Origin: Polyangium jinanense
GTDB taxonomy: Bacteria > Myxococcota > Polyangia > Polyangiales > Polyangiaceae
NCBI RefSeq assembly: GCF_028435365.1
Contig: NZ_JAGTJJ010000030.1
Coordinates: forward strand, 1-64,000
DNA length: 64,000 nt
Direction: 5' to 3'
Shown here: positions 1-7,727 of the stretch, one piece after another
Layout of the letters: each line of letters begins with the position of its first letter
Numbering within the stretch: the first letter of the stretch is position 1
Made by a program: the position numbers and the translations under genes
Notes under the pieces: model-generated
What the model was told of the DNA's origin: nothing
The model's database searches: none
What the model saw: the letters and a program-made list of their open reading frames with translations, nothing else

Positions 1-105
1 TGCGCATCGCGCAGTTCTTCCAACACGAGTCCAGGGCTTGCCCTGGTTCGGGTCGAGGGGCGAACAGCCCCCGCGGGGTCCGGGGCAGCGCCCCGGCGCG
101 ACGCC
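1..105. repeat. Partial hairpin-cluster repeat, copy A
   Basis: Four small perfect hairpins in a row. The first, at 1-13, is cut by the window edge and has loop ATC. The second, at 31-46, reads ccagggcttgccctgg. The third has stems at 57-61 and 67-71 with loop GAACA. The fourth, at 80-96, reads ccggggcagcgccccgg. Order, spacing and loop sequences match the right half of the dyad at 36900-37001, but several stem base pairs differ on both arms at once. It lies outside any gene visible here. I infer a dispersed structured repeat; its function is unknown. Confidence 0.75.
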
Positions 106-325
106 TCGCGATGGGGGGGAGAGCCCGTGACGATCGCGCCAACCACGTGTGACAGACGTGTGTCAATCCTTTTCTTCGCGCGATCATTGAGCGTTTTCGT
201 CCGGAATGAAATATGCTGGTCACGAGAAAGACCGGTATACCGTAAATATCCTGTAATGAGCGGTTTGGCGGGGATGGGCGCTGCAATGACCACCCGTTGA
301 AATGTGGATTCGTGCAGTGGGGACT
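106..325. other. Intergenic, no gene; possible orphan regulatory signals
   Basis: No convincing reading frame. A direct repeat acgtgtgaca / acgtgtgtca at about 146-166, with an 11-base period, precedes a TTGAGC (187-192) and an AT-rich AATATG near 209-214, which resembles a promoter. A perfect 10-bp palindrome cggtataccg is at 233-242. Any transcript starting here on the plus strand would meet the ExbD terminator from the other side, so a short RNA is possible but unproven. Confidence 0.3.
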
Positions 326-366
326 GAAAAAGAAAAAGCCCCGACGTGCACGGGCACGCCGGGGCT
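326..366 (-). terminator. Intrinsic terminator of the TonB-ExbBD operon
   Basis: Read on the minus strand, an agccccg...cggggct stem (337-366) is followed by a run equivalent to TTTTTCTTTTT (336-326). It begins 24 bases after the stop codon of the last exbD gene, the usual place and form for a Rho-independent terminator. Confidence 0.9.
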
Positions 367-390
367 CTTCGCGAACTGCACGAAGACGCT

Positions 391-840
391 TTACTTCTTC
401 TCTTCCTCTTCGGGGGGCGTCGTCATCATGCCGAGCACCTTCGCGCCGGCTTGCTTGGCCCCGTCGAGCGCGGTGATCAGACGCGCGTAGTTCGCTTTGT
501 CGTCGGCGATGAAGAAGACGATCTTGTCGTCCTCTTTGCGCCGCTCGAGCTTCACCTTCAGCTTGTCGACGTATTCCTCGTTCGTGACCTTGTCGAAGTT
601 GATCCGGAAATCACCCTCGGTCCCGATACGAACCACGAGCTGATCGGGCGGCACTTCCGTGACCGTTTCGACCTTCTCGGTCTCGGGCACGCGTACGTCG
701 AGGTTCTTCTCGAGCAGCGGCGTGACGACCATGAAGATGATCAACATCACGAGCACGACGTCGATGAGGGGCGTGACGTTGATGTCCGAGTTCGGCGGAT
801 TGGCGGGTTTGATCGCCACCCTTCTCGTCTTTCTGCTCAT
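391..840 (-). CDS. exbD: ExbD/TolR-family biopolymer transport protein (distal copy)
   Basis: A 149-aa inner-membrane protein of the ExbD/TolR family, which uses the proton gradient with ExbB to drive TonB. A basic cytoplasmic N-terminus is followed by SDINVTPLIDVVLVMLIIFM at about residues 19-38, the single membrane helix carrying the family's functional Asp (in LIDVV). The rest is a periplasmic domain with an acidic and lysine-rich C-terminus. It is the last gene of the operon, 20 bases after the other exbD, and is followed by a clean terminator. Length is normal for the family. Carrying two different ExbD proteins in one operon is common in TonB systems of Gram-negative gliders; the partner here is at 861-1274. 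Confidence 0.92.
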   Translation of the reverse strand: MSRKTRRVAIKPANPPNSDINVTPLIDVVLVMLIIFMVVTPLLEKNLDVRVPETEKVETVTEVPPDQLVVRIGTEGDFRINFDKVTNEEYVDKLKVKLERRKEDDKIVFFIADDKANYARLITALDGAKQAGAKVLGMMTTPPEEEEKK

Positions 841-860
841 CTCGTTCGGCTCCGCTGGCT

Positions 861-1274
861 CTACTTCTGCTCTTCAACGCCGAGGGCCACGCTCTTCGCG
901 CCTGCCTTCCGCGACATCTCCATGACCTCACGCACGTCGCCCACGGTCAGCGAGTCGTCGCCCTTGAGCAGGATCTTCCTCCCCGGCTTCTCGTCGAGGA
1001 CCACCTTCAGCGCAGGTGAAAAGCCCTCTTTGTCGTACTCGCTGCTCTCGATGAAGATGTGTTTGTCCTTCGTGACCGAGAGGATGATCGGATCGCTTTC
1101 CTTGTTTTCCTCGTCGATCGACTTGGACTGGGGCAGCTTCACGTCCTTGCCACGCTGGAGCATGGGCGTGATGACCATGAAGATGATCAGAAGAACGAGC
1201 ACGACGTCGACGAGCGGCGTGACGTTGATGTCGTTCTTTACGCTGCCCTTCTTCGGGCCGACTGCCATTCCCAT
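861..1274 (-). CDS. exbD: ExbD/TolR-family biopolymer transport protein (proximal copy)
   Basis: A 137-aa ExbD/TolR homologue. NDINVTPLVDVVLVLLIIFM (about residues 14-33) is the conserved membrane helix with the proton-relay Asp. The periplasmic part contains a GGDD-free alpha/beta domain of normal size. It differs from the second ExbD throughout the periplasmic domain, so the two probably form a heteromeric stator rather than being a recent duplication. Two start codons (1274 and 1268) are in frame; the first was used because of the upstream AGGTG. The gene is separated from exbB by about 90 bases that contain two GC-rich hairpins. Confidence 0.92.
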   Translation of the reverse strand: MGMAVGPKKGSVKNDINVTPLVDVVLVLLIIFMVITPMLQRGKDVKLPQSKSIDEENKESDPIILSVTKDKHIFIESSEYDKEGFSPALKVVLDEKPGRKILLKGDDSLTVGDVREVMEMSRKAGAKSVALGVEEQK

Positions 1275-1364
1275 GAGAACACCTACTCCCTCTCAGGGGT
1301 CGCCCTCGCCGGAGCTGCGCGCGCGCCCCGAGAGGCGCGCCCGCTTCCGCGAGGGCGGGCTTTT
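1275..1364 (-). promoter_or_regulatory. Intra-operon hairpins between exbB and exbD
   Basis: Directly after the exbB stop, the minus strand can form gcccgccctcgcggaagcgggc (two arms around 1338-1360) and a second hairpin from gcgcgcc...ggcgcgc (about 1321-1337). There is no U-run, so this is more likely a processing or stability element that sets exbB to exbD ratios than a terminator. This is inference from structure and position only. Confidence 0.4.
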
Positions 1365-2078
1365 CTAGGCCGCGGCCTCGCTCTCCTCGCCCTCTTCCTC
1401 TTCCTCCTCGCGCGGCCCCTCGGCGAGGCGACGCGCCACGAGATCGAGGAACTCGTTCGAGGACTCGGAGATGTCGACTGCACGCGCGTCGACCCAGCCG
1501 GCGAGGAAGTTGAAGGCCATGACGGCCGGAATCGCGACGAGGAGGCCGAAGGCCGTCGTGATGAGCGCTTCGGCGATACCGGCGGAGACCGTCCCGAGAC
1601 CACCGGAGCCGCTCGCGGCCATCTTCTCGAAGGCCGTGACGATACCCATGACGGTACCGAGAAGACCGACGAACGGCGCCGTCGAGCCGACCGTCGCCAG
1701 CCAGCCGTGGCCACGCTTCAGGACCGCGAGCTCGCGGGCCTGCTGACGCTCGAGGGCGCGCGCGACGGACTCGAAGCAGAGGTCCTTGTCACCGTGAACC
1801 GAGCCCTTGTAGGCCACGAGGCCCGAGCGGATCGTGCGACCGAGGTATCCGATGTCCTTGCCGAACTTCGCGTCGGCCGCGCTGTCGAGATCGCCGCTCG
1901 CCAGGAGGGAGGCCATCTTCGCAGCGAACACCTTCGAGTCGGACATCGACTTGAAAGACATCACGAGCCTCTCGCCCAGAACGAGGAGGGACGTGAGGCT
2001 CATGACGCCCATCACGATCACGACCAGGCGGGCAAAAAGCCCCATTTCACGCCAAAGTCCACTCAGTGAAAAATCCAT
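1365..2078 (-). CDS. exbB: ExbB/TolQ/MotA-family proton channel protein
   Basis: A 237-aa MotA/TolQ/ExbB protein, the pentameric proton channel that energises TonB. One membrane helix lies near residues 15-38, then a cytoplasmic loop, then two helices: the VGSTAPFVGLLGTVMGIVTA block typical of the family (about residues 128-147) and ALITTAFGLLVAIPAVMAFN (about 168-187). The C-terminus is strongly acidic (runs of Glu). The start at 2078 was chosen because GGGAGG lies about 13 bases upstream and the protein then begins MDFSLSGLW; an upstream in-frame Met would add a non-homologous Arg-rich extension. It lies 93 bases after tonB. Confidence 0.93.
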   Translation of the reverse strand: MDFSLSGLWREMGLFARLVVIVMGVMSLTSLLVLGERLVMSFKSMSDSKVFAAKMASLLASGDLDSAADAKFGKDIGYLGRTIRSGLVAYKGSVHGDKDLCFESVARALERQQARELAVLKRGHGWLATVGSTAPFVGLLGTVMGIVTAFEKMAASGSGGLGTVSAGIAEALITTAFGLLVAIPAVMAFNFLAGWVDARAVDISESSNEFLDLVARRLAEGPREEEEEEGEESEAAA

Positions 2079-2171
2079 GGTTTCGGTCGCGCCTCCCTCG
2101 CGCGTTCTCTTGGTGACTCGAGTGTTCGGTGCTCTGGAGATGGCCCGCACGGCCGTGCGGGCCCCGTGTTT

Positions 2172-2939
2172 TCAGCGGGTGGGCATCACCAGGCGAATCG
2201 TAAAGGTGTAGTTGACCCTCTGCGCTTTGCCGTTGAACATGACCGGCGTATAGCGCTGCGCGGCGAGCGTCCGGAGGACGGCATCGTTCATGTGGGGCAA
2301 CCCCTTGATGACGGAGCACCCCTCCACGCTGCCCGACTCGGTGATCACGCAGCGCGCGATCATGACGCCCTCCACGCGCGCGGCCAGGGCCTCGGACGTG
2401 TGGCGGATCTCGGGGCCCGAGACCTTCGACGGACGCGTCATACCCGCGCCGAACGGGATCGTCACGTTCTGCGGAGGCGGAGGAGGCGGCGGCGGATTGC
2501 CGAGCACGCCACCGACCACACCACCGACCACGCCGCCGGGAACGCCGCCCGGTACGCCGCCGGGAACGCCGCCTTCCTCGCCCTCGCCTTCCGGTTCTTC
2601 GGCTTCGGGCTCGGGCGCCTTCTCAGGCGGCTTCTCCTCCGGTTTGGGCTCCTCTTTGGTCTCGACGATCGTGTCCGGCTTTTTCACCGGCTTTGGTTTC
2701 TCGATCGGCTTGACTTTTTTTCCACCCGCGGGGGGCGGAGGAGGCGGAGGAGGCGGAGGTGGTGGCGGGGCTGCCGCCATGAACGTCACCTCCGGGAGAT
2801 CCACCTTCTTCTCCACAGGTCTCGTCGTGATGTACAGGACGAGCGCAAAGATGAGGGCGTGAACCACCACCGACAGCACGGCGCCCGTGCCGAGGCGGCT
2901 CTTCGGAATGTTGTCGCGGCCTAGAACCGAGTCGAACAT
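2172..2939 (-). CDS. tonB: TonB-family energy transducer
   Basis: A 255-aa TonB. One N-terminal membrane helix (about residues 17-38) is followed by a periplasmic spacer with a run of about 13 prolines, KP/EP-rich repeats, a GGVPGGVPGG-type repeat and a second proline run, then a TonB C-terminal domain. That last domain has a pattern common in myxobacterial TonB proteins, including CVITESGSVEGC, two cysteines about 11 residues apart that may form a disulphide. It transmits proton energy from ExbB/ExbD to outer-membrane receptors; the likely client is the receptor transcribed divergently from 3385. It is the first gene of the minus-strand operon. Confidence 0.93.
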   Translation of the reverse strand: MFDSVLGRDNIPKSRLGTGAVLSVVVHALIFALVLYITTRPVEKKVDLPEVTFMAAAPPPPPPPPPPPPPAGGKKVKPIEKPKPVKKPDTIVETKEEPKPEEKPPEKAPEPEAEEPEGEGEEGGVPGGVPGGVPGGVVGGVVGGVLGNPPPPPPPPQNVTIPFGAGMTRPSKVSGPEIRHTSEALAARVEGVMIARCVITESGSVEGCSVIKGLPHMNDAVLRTLAAQRYTPVMFNGKAQRVNYTFTIRLVMPTR

Positions 2940-3306
2940 GAGCCTTGAGCCCTAGTAGTCGAAATCGTCTGCCGGCGCGAGCCAAAGAAGACAACACCCC
3001 GCACAAATTGCGGTTGGGAGGGAAACGAATTCTAGAGAGCTCCCCCAGCCCGGGTCCAGGCATGGGTCGTTACCGCGTCCTTCCCACTTCCGGACGCCCC
3101 TCGAACGGGGTGGGTTCGTAAAAGAGTGACCAACCGAGTGACCAGCCGAGTGACGAGCGCGCGGGTGCGTCACGCCCGACGGGTATGTCGGCGGCGCGCG
3201 ACGGGCCGCGTCAGGGTGCGTCCCGGAACGTCGACGCGGAGGGTTCGCCGGGGGGGGTGTGTCCGGGCGTCCCTCAGAAAGAGTTACGCGGAGCCCGCAG
3301 AAAGTG
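2940..3306. other. Divergent intergenic region with a 12-bp-period repeat
   Basis: No gene is supported between tonB and the receptor gene. GAGTGAC occurs at 3124-3130, 3136-3142 and 3148-3154, exactly one every 12 bases, which suggests a small cluster of binding sites. A ccgca...tgcgg hairpin lies near 3001-3015 in the tonB leader. The region must contain the tonB promoter, which I could not locate confidently. Confidence 0.4.
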
Positions 3307-3336
3307 TTGTTGACGGTCACGGAACATGAGTATAGT
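3307..3336 (+). promoter_or_regulatory. Candidate promoter of the TonB-dependent receptor gene
   Basis: TTGACG (3310-3315) followed by TATAGT (3331-3336) with a 15-base spacer; the overlapping TTGTTG (3307-3312) would give 18 bases. About 50 bases separate TATAGT from the GTG start. The AT-richness stands out from the surrounding GC-rich DNA. Confidence 0.45.
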
Positions 3337-3384
3337 CGGCCGCCTTTTCGACACTTGGCCCACTTCTGGAGGGATGGAGGGCTC

Positions 3385-6300
3385 GTGATACTCAGAGACA
3401 GACTAGGCCTATTGGCCGCGATTGTGCCGTCAGTCGTCATGGTCGCCGGCTCGGCGTATGCAGCCGACGGCGTGATCACCGGCCAGGTGCGTAACGCGGC
3501 CACGAAAGCACCCGTTGCGGACGTCGTCATCACGGTGACGTCCCCCGCGCTGCAGGGTGAGCAGATCGTCGTGACGGATGCGGGCGGTAACTTCCGCATT
3601 CCGCAGCTGGCCCCCGGTGAGGGCTATACCGTCCGCGCAGACAAGGAGCAGTACAAGCCCTTCTCGCGCGGCGGTATCAAGCTCACCAGCGGCTCGACGA
3701 TCCGCGTCAACCTGGAGCTTCTGCCGGAGAACATCCAGGCGGGCGAAGAGATCGTCGTCGTCGGCAAGCCGCCGGTCATCGACGTCGGCTCCTCGCGCGT
3801 CGCAGTGACCATCGACAGCGAGTTCACGCGTCGCGTGGCCGTGAACCCGCCCGCATCCAAGGGCGGCGCGACGCGCTCGTTCGAGAGCCTCGCGGCGGTC
3901 GCTCCCGGCGCCAACGCCGACGCGTACGGCGTGTCCGTGAACGGCACGTCGTCGCCCGAGAACGGCTTCGTCATCGACGGCGTCTCCGCGAACGACCCGG
4001 CGTTCGGCATCCTCGCGGTGCCGCTCTCGGCCGAGTTCGTGAAGGAGGTCAACGTCATCACGGCCGGCTACCTGCCGGAGTACGGCCGCAGCGTCGGCGG
4101 CGTCATGGACGTCGTCACGAAGAGCGGTTCGAACGAGTTCCATGGCTCCGTCTTCGGGGCGATCACGCCCGGCGCGTTCGAGGGACAGCGTACGCTGATC
4201 CCGCGCGCGGGACAGACGATCAACACGAATCGGACGCTCGGCTCGGTCCGCGACTTCGGCTTCGAGATCGGCGGCCCGATCGTGAAGGACAAGCTCTGGT
4301 TCTTCGCGGGCTTCAGCGTGGCGCTGCAGCGCTACCGCCTCGAGCGCGTCCTGAGCCGCCTCAATCACACGTACGCCGACACCCTCATGCCGAACCCGGA
4401 CTACGATCCGGACGATCCGAACAGTGAGGAGTTCATCCCGGGGCAGGACGGCGTCAACGACGTGGCGACCCCGGTCACCGACGACGCGACCGGCTACCAG
4501 ACGGCGACCCCGCTCCGGGGCATCGCGCCGCAGATCTACTACGCCGATCAGCAGGTGATGCAGTACATCGGCAAGCTGACCTGGAACATCAACCAGGACC
4601 ACAACATCAGCGTCACGGTGTTCGGCGCTCCCTCGACCTCCGGCGGCAACGGCACGTACGGCTTCGACGCGCAGGACGGCGACGTCGGCGTCACGAACCT
4701 GATCGGCACGTACAACTCGCTCGGGCAAACGACCGACGTCTTCAACAACAGCGTCGTGATCAAGAGCTCGTCGGCGTTCGCGAACAAGAAGTTCCTGATC
4801 GATGCGACCCTCGGCTGGGTCTACAACAGCGTCGCGATTGGCGCGGCGGACGGCTCGAACGTCAACGACCTCAACGACCCCACGAAGCTCGCCTACATGC
4901 CGGGCATGACGTGGCGTCGTACGTCGAACCCCGGCCTCCACCCGATCACCGACTTCGAGACGCTCCCGGATGCGGCCGTTCAGGACTGCAACACGGGCGG
5001 CGCTCAGTTCGCGGCGGTGAACTGCCCGGTGGCGACGTACCGCACCGGCGGCCCCGGCCAGATCAACATCGCCACGAGCAACCGCTACCAGGGCCGCGTG
5101 ATCGCGACGGCGCTGCTCAGCGCGCTCGGGCAGCACGTCATCAAGGCCGGCGTGGACTTCGAGGTCCTGAGCTACACGAACACGAAGGCCTTCGGCGGCG
5201 GCGTGTTCTTCCGCGAGAGCACGAACGGCAACAACGTGGCGGACTTCCGCCGCTACGGCTTCCTCCAGGGGCCCGACGATGTCGTCAACCTCGACGTCTT
5301 CGAGGCGAACTCGACCTCGACGACGGTCGGCGGCTTCATCCAGGATTCGTGGAACATCCTCGACCGCGTCACCGTGAACCTCGGCGTTCGTTACGACGCG
5401 CAGATCGTGACGGGCAACGACGGCAACGTCGGCATCGCGCTGCCGAACCAGTGGTCGCCGCGCATCGGCGCGATCTGGGATCCGACCCGCGAGGGCCGGG
5501 CCAAGATCACGGCGAACTTCGCCCGGTTCTACCAGGCGATCACGCTGAACATGGTCGATCGTTCGTTCCCGGGTGAGCTCGGCCTCCAGAAGAGCCGCTC
5601 GCTCAACTACCCGGACGGCAACCCGCCCAAGAACGGCGTCTGCAACCCGCTCGACCCGCTCCAGGCGCGCGGACCCGAGTGCAACAGCGTCGACAACCTG
5701 CTCACGCTCACCGGACCCACGCCGTACGATCCGAACCTCAAGTACGTCATCACCGGCTCGGATCGCGTCCCGGTCGATCCGGATCTCAAGCCGCAGTCGT
5801 CGGATCAGATCGTCATCGGCGGCGAGTACGAGATCATCACGGACTCGCGCATCGGCGGTGCCTACACGCGCCAGTGGCTGAACTACGCCATCGAGGACAT
5901 GAGCCGCGACGAGGCGACGACGTACTTCATCGGAAACCCGGGGTACGGCATCGCGAAGGACTTCCCCAAGGCCATCCGCGACTACGACTCCTTCATGGTG
6001 TACTTCCAGAAGGCCTTCTCGAACCAGTGGCTCGCGCAGGTCAACTACACCGTCTCGTGGAACCGCGGTAACCTCGCGGGTCTGTTCCGGCCGGAGACGG
6101 GCCAGCTCGATCCGAACATCAACTCGGACTTCGACCTGGTCTCGATCCTCGCGAACCGGACCGGCGATCTGCCCGGCGACCGTCGCCACGTGATCAAGGT
6201 GTTCGGCGCCAAGGAGTTCCAGCTCCCGGCGAACGTCACGATCAACGTCGGCCTCGGCTACCTCGGCCGCAGCGGCACGCCGCTGAACGTCCTCGGCTCG

Positions 6301-6699
6301 CACGTCCAGTACGGCGACTCCGAGGTGTTCATCCTGCCCCGCGGCGCCGGCGGTCGTACGCCGTGGCTCCACAGCATCGACACGAACGTCACCTTCGGCT
6401 ACCGGTTCTCGAAGGACAGCACGCTCACGGTCGGCGTGGACGTCTTCAACCTGTTCAACTTCCAGCAGGCCACGGGCTTCGACCAGCGGTACACCCTGGC
6501 GGACGTCCTGCCCGTCGAGAACGGGAGCGAGGCGAACCTCTTCGGCAAGAAGGGCGAGGCGCCGACGGATACGAGCAAGAAGCTGCTCTACTCCGACGGC
6601 ACGGAGTTCGATGCCAAGGACGTCAATCCCAACTGGAAGAACCCGACCGGTTATCAGACGCCGCGGCAGATCCGCATCAACGCGCGCGTGACCTTCTGA
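3385..6699 (+). CDS. Oar-like TonB-dependent outer-membrane receptor
   Basis: A 1104-aa outer-membrane protein. The GTG start at 3385 has GGAGG just upstream and yields a normal signal peptide (VILRDRLGLLAAIVPSVV..., cleaved after SAYA). Mature residues begin with a carboxypeptidase-regulatory-like beta-sandwich (GVITGQVRNAATKAPVADV), then a TonB-box-like EEIVVVGKPP, a plug domain (NGFVIDGVSANDP, GGVMDVVTKSGSNEFHG) and a long barrel ending in an aromatic-containing INARVTF. The layout matches the Oar family known from Myxococcus. Substrate cannot be told from sequence; Oar-type receptors have been linked to protein export and surface functions as well as uptake. Next to it are a cognate lipoprotein gene and, divergently, TonB-ExbB-ExbD2. 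Confidence 0.92.
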   Translation: MILRDRLGLLAAIVPSVVMVAGSAYAADGVITGQVRNAATKAPVADVVITVTSPALQGEQIVVTDAGGNFRIPQLAPGEGYTVRADKEQYKPFSRGGIKLTSGSTIRVNLELLPENIQAGEEIVVVGKPPVIDVGSSRVAVTIDSEFTRRVAVNPPASKGGATRSFESLAAVAPGANADAYGVSVNGTSSPENGFVIDGVSANDPAFGILAVPLSAEFVKEVNVITAGYLPEYGRSVGGVMDVVTKSGSNEFHGSVFGAITPGAFEGQRTLIPRAGQTINTNRTLGSVRDFGFEIGGPIVKDKLWFFAGFSVALQRYRLERVLSRLNHTYADTLMPNPDYDPDDPNSEEFIPGQDGVNDVATPVTDDATGYQTATPLRGIAPQIYYADQQVMQYIGKLTWNINQDHNISVTVFGAPSTSGGNGTYGFDAQDGDVGVTNLIGTYNSLGQTTDVFNNSVVIKSSSAFANKKFLIDATLGWVYNSVAIGAADGSNVNDLNDPTKLAYMPGMTWRRTSNPGLHPITDFETLPDAAVQDCNTGGAQFAAVNCPVATYRTGGPGQINIATSNRYQGRVIATALLSALGQHVIKAGVDFEVLSYTNTKAFGGGVFFRESTNGNNVADFRRYGFLQGPDDVVNLDVFEANSTSTTVGGFIQDSWNILDRVTVNLGVRYDAQIVTGNDGNVGIALPNQWSPRIGAIWDPTREGRAKITANFARFYQAITLNMVDRSFPGELGLQKSRSLNYPDGNPPKNGVCNPLDPLQARGPECNSVDNLLTLTGPTPYDPNLKYVITGSDRVPVDPDLKPQSSDQIVIGGEYEIITDSRIGGAYTRQWLNYAIEDMSRDEATTYFIGNPGYGIAKDFPKAIRDYDSFMVYFQKAFSNQWLAQVNYTVSWNRGNLAGLFRPETGQLDPNINSDFDLVSILANRTGDLPGDRRHVIKVFGAKEFQLPANVTINVGLGYLGRSGTPLNVLGSHVQYGDSEVFILPRGAGGRTPWLHSIDTNVTFGYRFSKDSTLTVGVDVFNLFNFQQATGFDQRYTLADVLPVENGSEANLFGKKGEAPTDTSKKLLYSDGTEFDAKDVNPNWKNPTGYQTPRQIRINARVTF

Positions 6700-6725
6700 T
6701 GGTTGGACGGGAAAGGAAGCTCACC

Positions 6726-7613
6726 ATGAAGCACCGAATCCACAATGTCCTGGTCGGCGCGATGGGGCTCGCCAGCGCGGCGTTCTTCGCGTTCTCCGGG
6801 GCGTCCTGCTCGCAACCCACCATCCAGTGCATCGCCAGCCATTTCGCGTTCTTCGCCAAGTACGAGCTCGTCAGCGGTGACGAGGCGTGCCTCGGGCTGA
6901 AGGGCGAGGAAATCGGCATGTCCACGTACCTCGCGCCGAACGCCGACAAGACGCTCGCGAACTACGACGACCGCAGCATCGCGATCCAGTCGACCACCCT
7001 CGGTGAGATCGCGCGTGCGCGCGAAGGCGCGGGCTACGACCTCGGCAAGGACAAGGCGTACGCGTTCGGCAAGTACACGACCGCCCCGGATGCGAACAAC
7101 ATCTGCTACGCGGGCGGCGCGAACGGCACGGCGGCGCTCGCGTCTGCGGACATGAACGTCGAGGAGTTCGACACGGGCGAGGTGGATGAGATGGGCAACC
7201 CCGTCATCCTCCCGGCCATGCACCTCCAGCAGGAGTGGCGGAACGTCAAGGTGTACGTGACCGCAGGCGTGCCCGGCACGCAGGCTGTCGGCGAGATGGT
7301 GTTCCGCGATGTGATGGCGGGCTGCGAAGCCACGTACAAGTTCATCGGGCTCTCGCCGTCGGTGTACTGCGGCAAAGACGTTCACACCGACGACGACAAC
7401 AACCCGGAAACGCCGTCCGATAACGACGACGCCGACCCGGCCAAGAAGGATACGCCGATGGTGGTCCCCGAACCGCTCTACTGCGATCCGAAAGCGCATC
7501 CCGATCTCGGCATCGAGGTCGGCTCCGGCATCAACCCGGACTTCCCGGTGGCCTGCGATCCGGAGACGCTCCACTGCACCCTCACCGGCGATCCGCTCAC
7601 CGGTAGGCCGTAA
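6726..7613 (+). CDS. Receptor-associated lipoprotein, function unknown
   Basis: A 295-aa exported protein starting 26 bases after the receptor, with AAGGAAG as ribosome binding site. The signal peptide ends in FSGASC, a weak lipobox, so a lipid-anchored protein is likely but not certain. The mature protein has eight or more cysteines (CIASHF, CLGLKG, CYAGG, CEATYKF, CGKD, CDPE, CTLTGD) and an acidic Asp/Asn-rich stretch near residues 225-245. I do not recognise a family. The spacing and shared terminator make it the receptor's partner, plausibly a surface or periplasmic accessory. Confidence 0.75.
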   Translation: MKHRIHNVLVGAMGLASAAFFAFSGASCSQPTIQCIASHFAFFAKYELVSGDEACLGLKGEEIGMSTYLAPNADKTLANYDDRSIAIQSTTLGEIARAREGAGYDLGKDKAYAFGKYTTAPDANNICYAGGANGTAALASADMNVEEFDTGEVDEMGNPVILPAMHLQQEWRNVKVYVTAGVPGTQAVGEMVFRDVMAGCEATYKFIGLSPSVYCGKDVHTDDDNNPETPSDNDDADPAKKDTPMVVPEPLYCDPKAHPDLGIEVGSGINPDFPVACDPETLHCTLTGDPLTGRP

Positions 7614-7643
7614 CCCTCCCTCTCGTTCCCTCCAGAAACGACA

Positions 7644-7690
7644 CGAGCCTCCCGCCCGCGCGACCCGCGGCGGGAGGCCTCGTTTCGTCT
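7644..7690. terminator. Bidirectional intrinsic terminator
   Basis: cgagcctcccgcc (7644-7656) pairs with ggcgggaggcctcg (7669-7682), followed by TTTCGTCTT on the plus strand. It separates the receptor operon from the convergent thioredoxin-fold lipoprotein gene and can serve both. Confidence 0.75.
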
Positions 7691-7727
7691 TCCATACGCC
7701 GGGAAAACGCCTGCGCCCGTGGGCGCT

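Noticed and set aside
2460..2790. Repeats in the tonB gene as a mobile element
   Set aside because: They encode the proline runs and GGVP repeats of the TonB spacer.
3430..6372. A 980-aa open frame on the minus strand opposite the receptor gene
   Set aside because: It is the antisense of a gene with clear homology; its composition (Arg, Val, Asp, His) is the typical shadow in GC-rich DNA, and it has no known motif.
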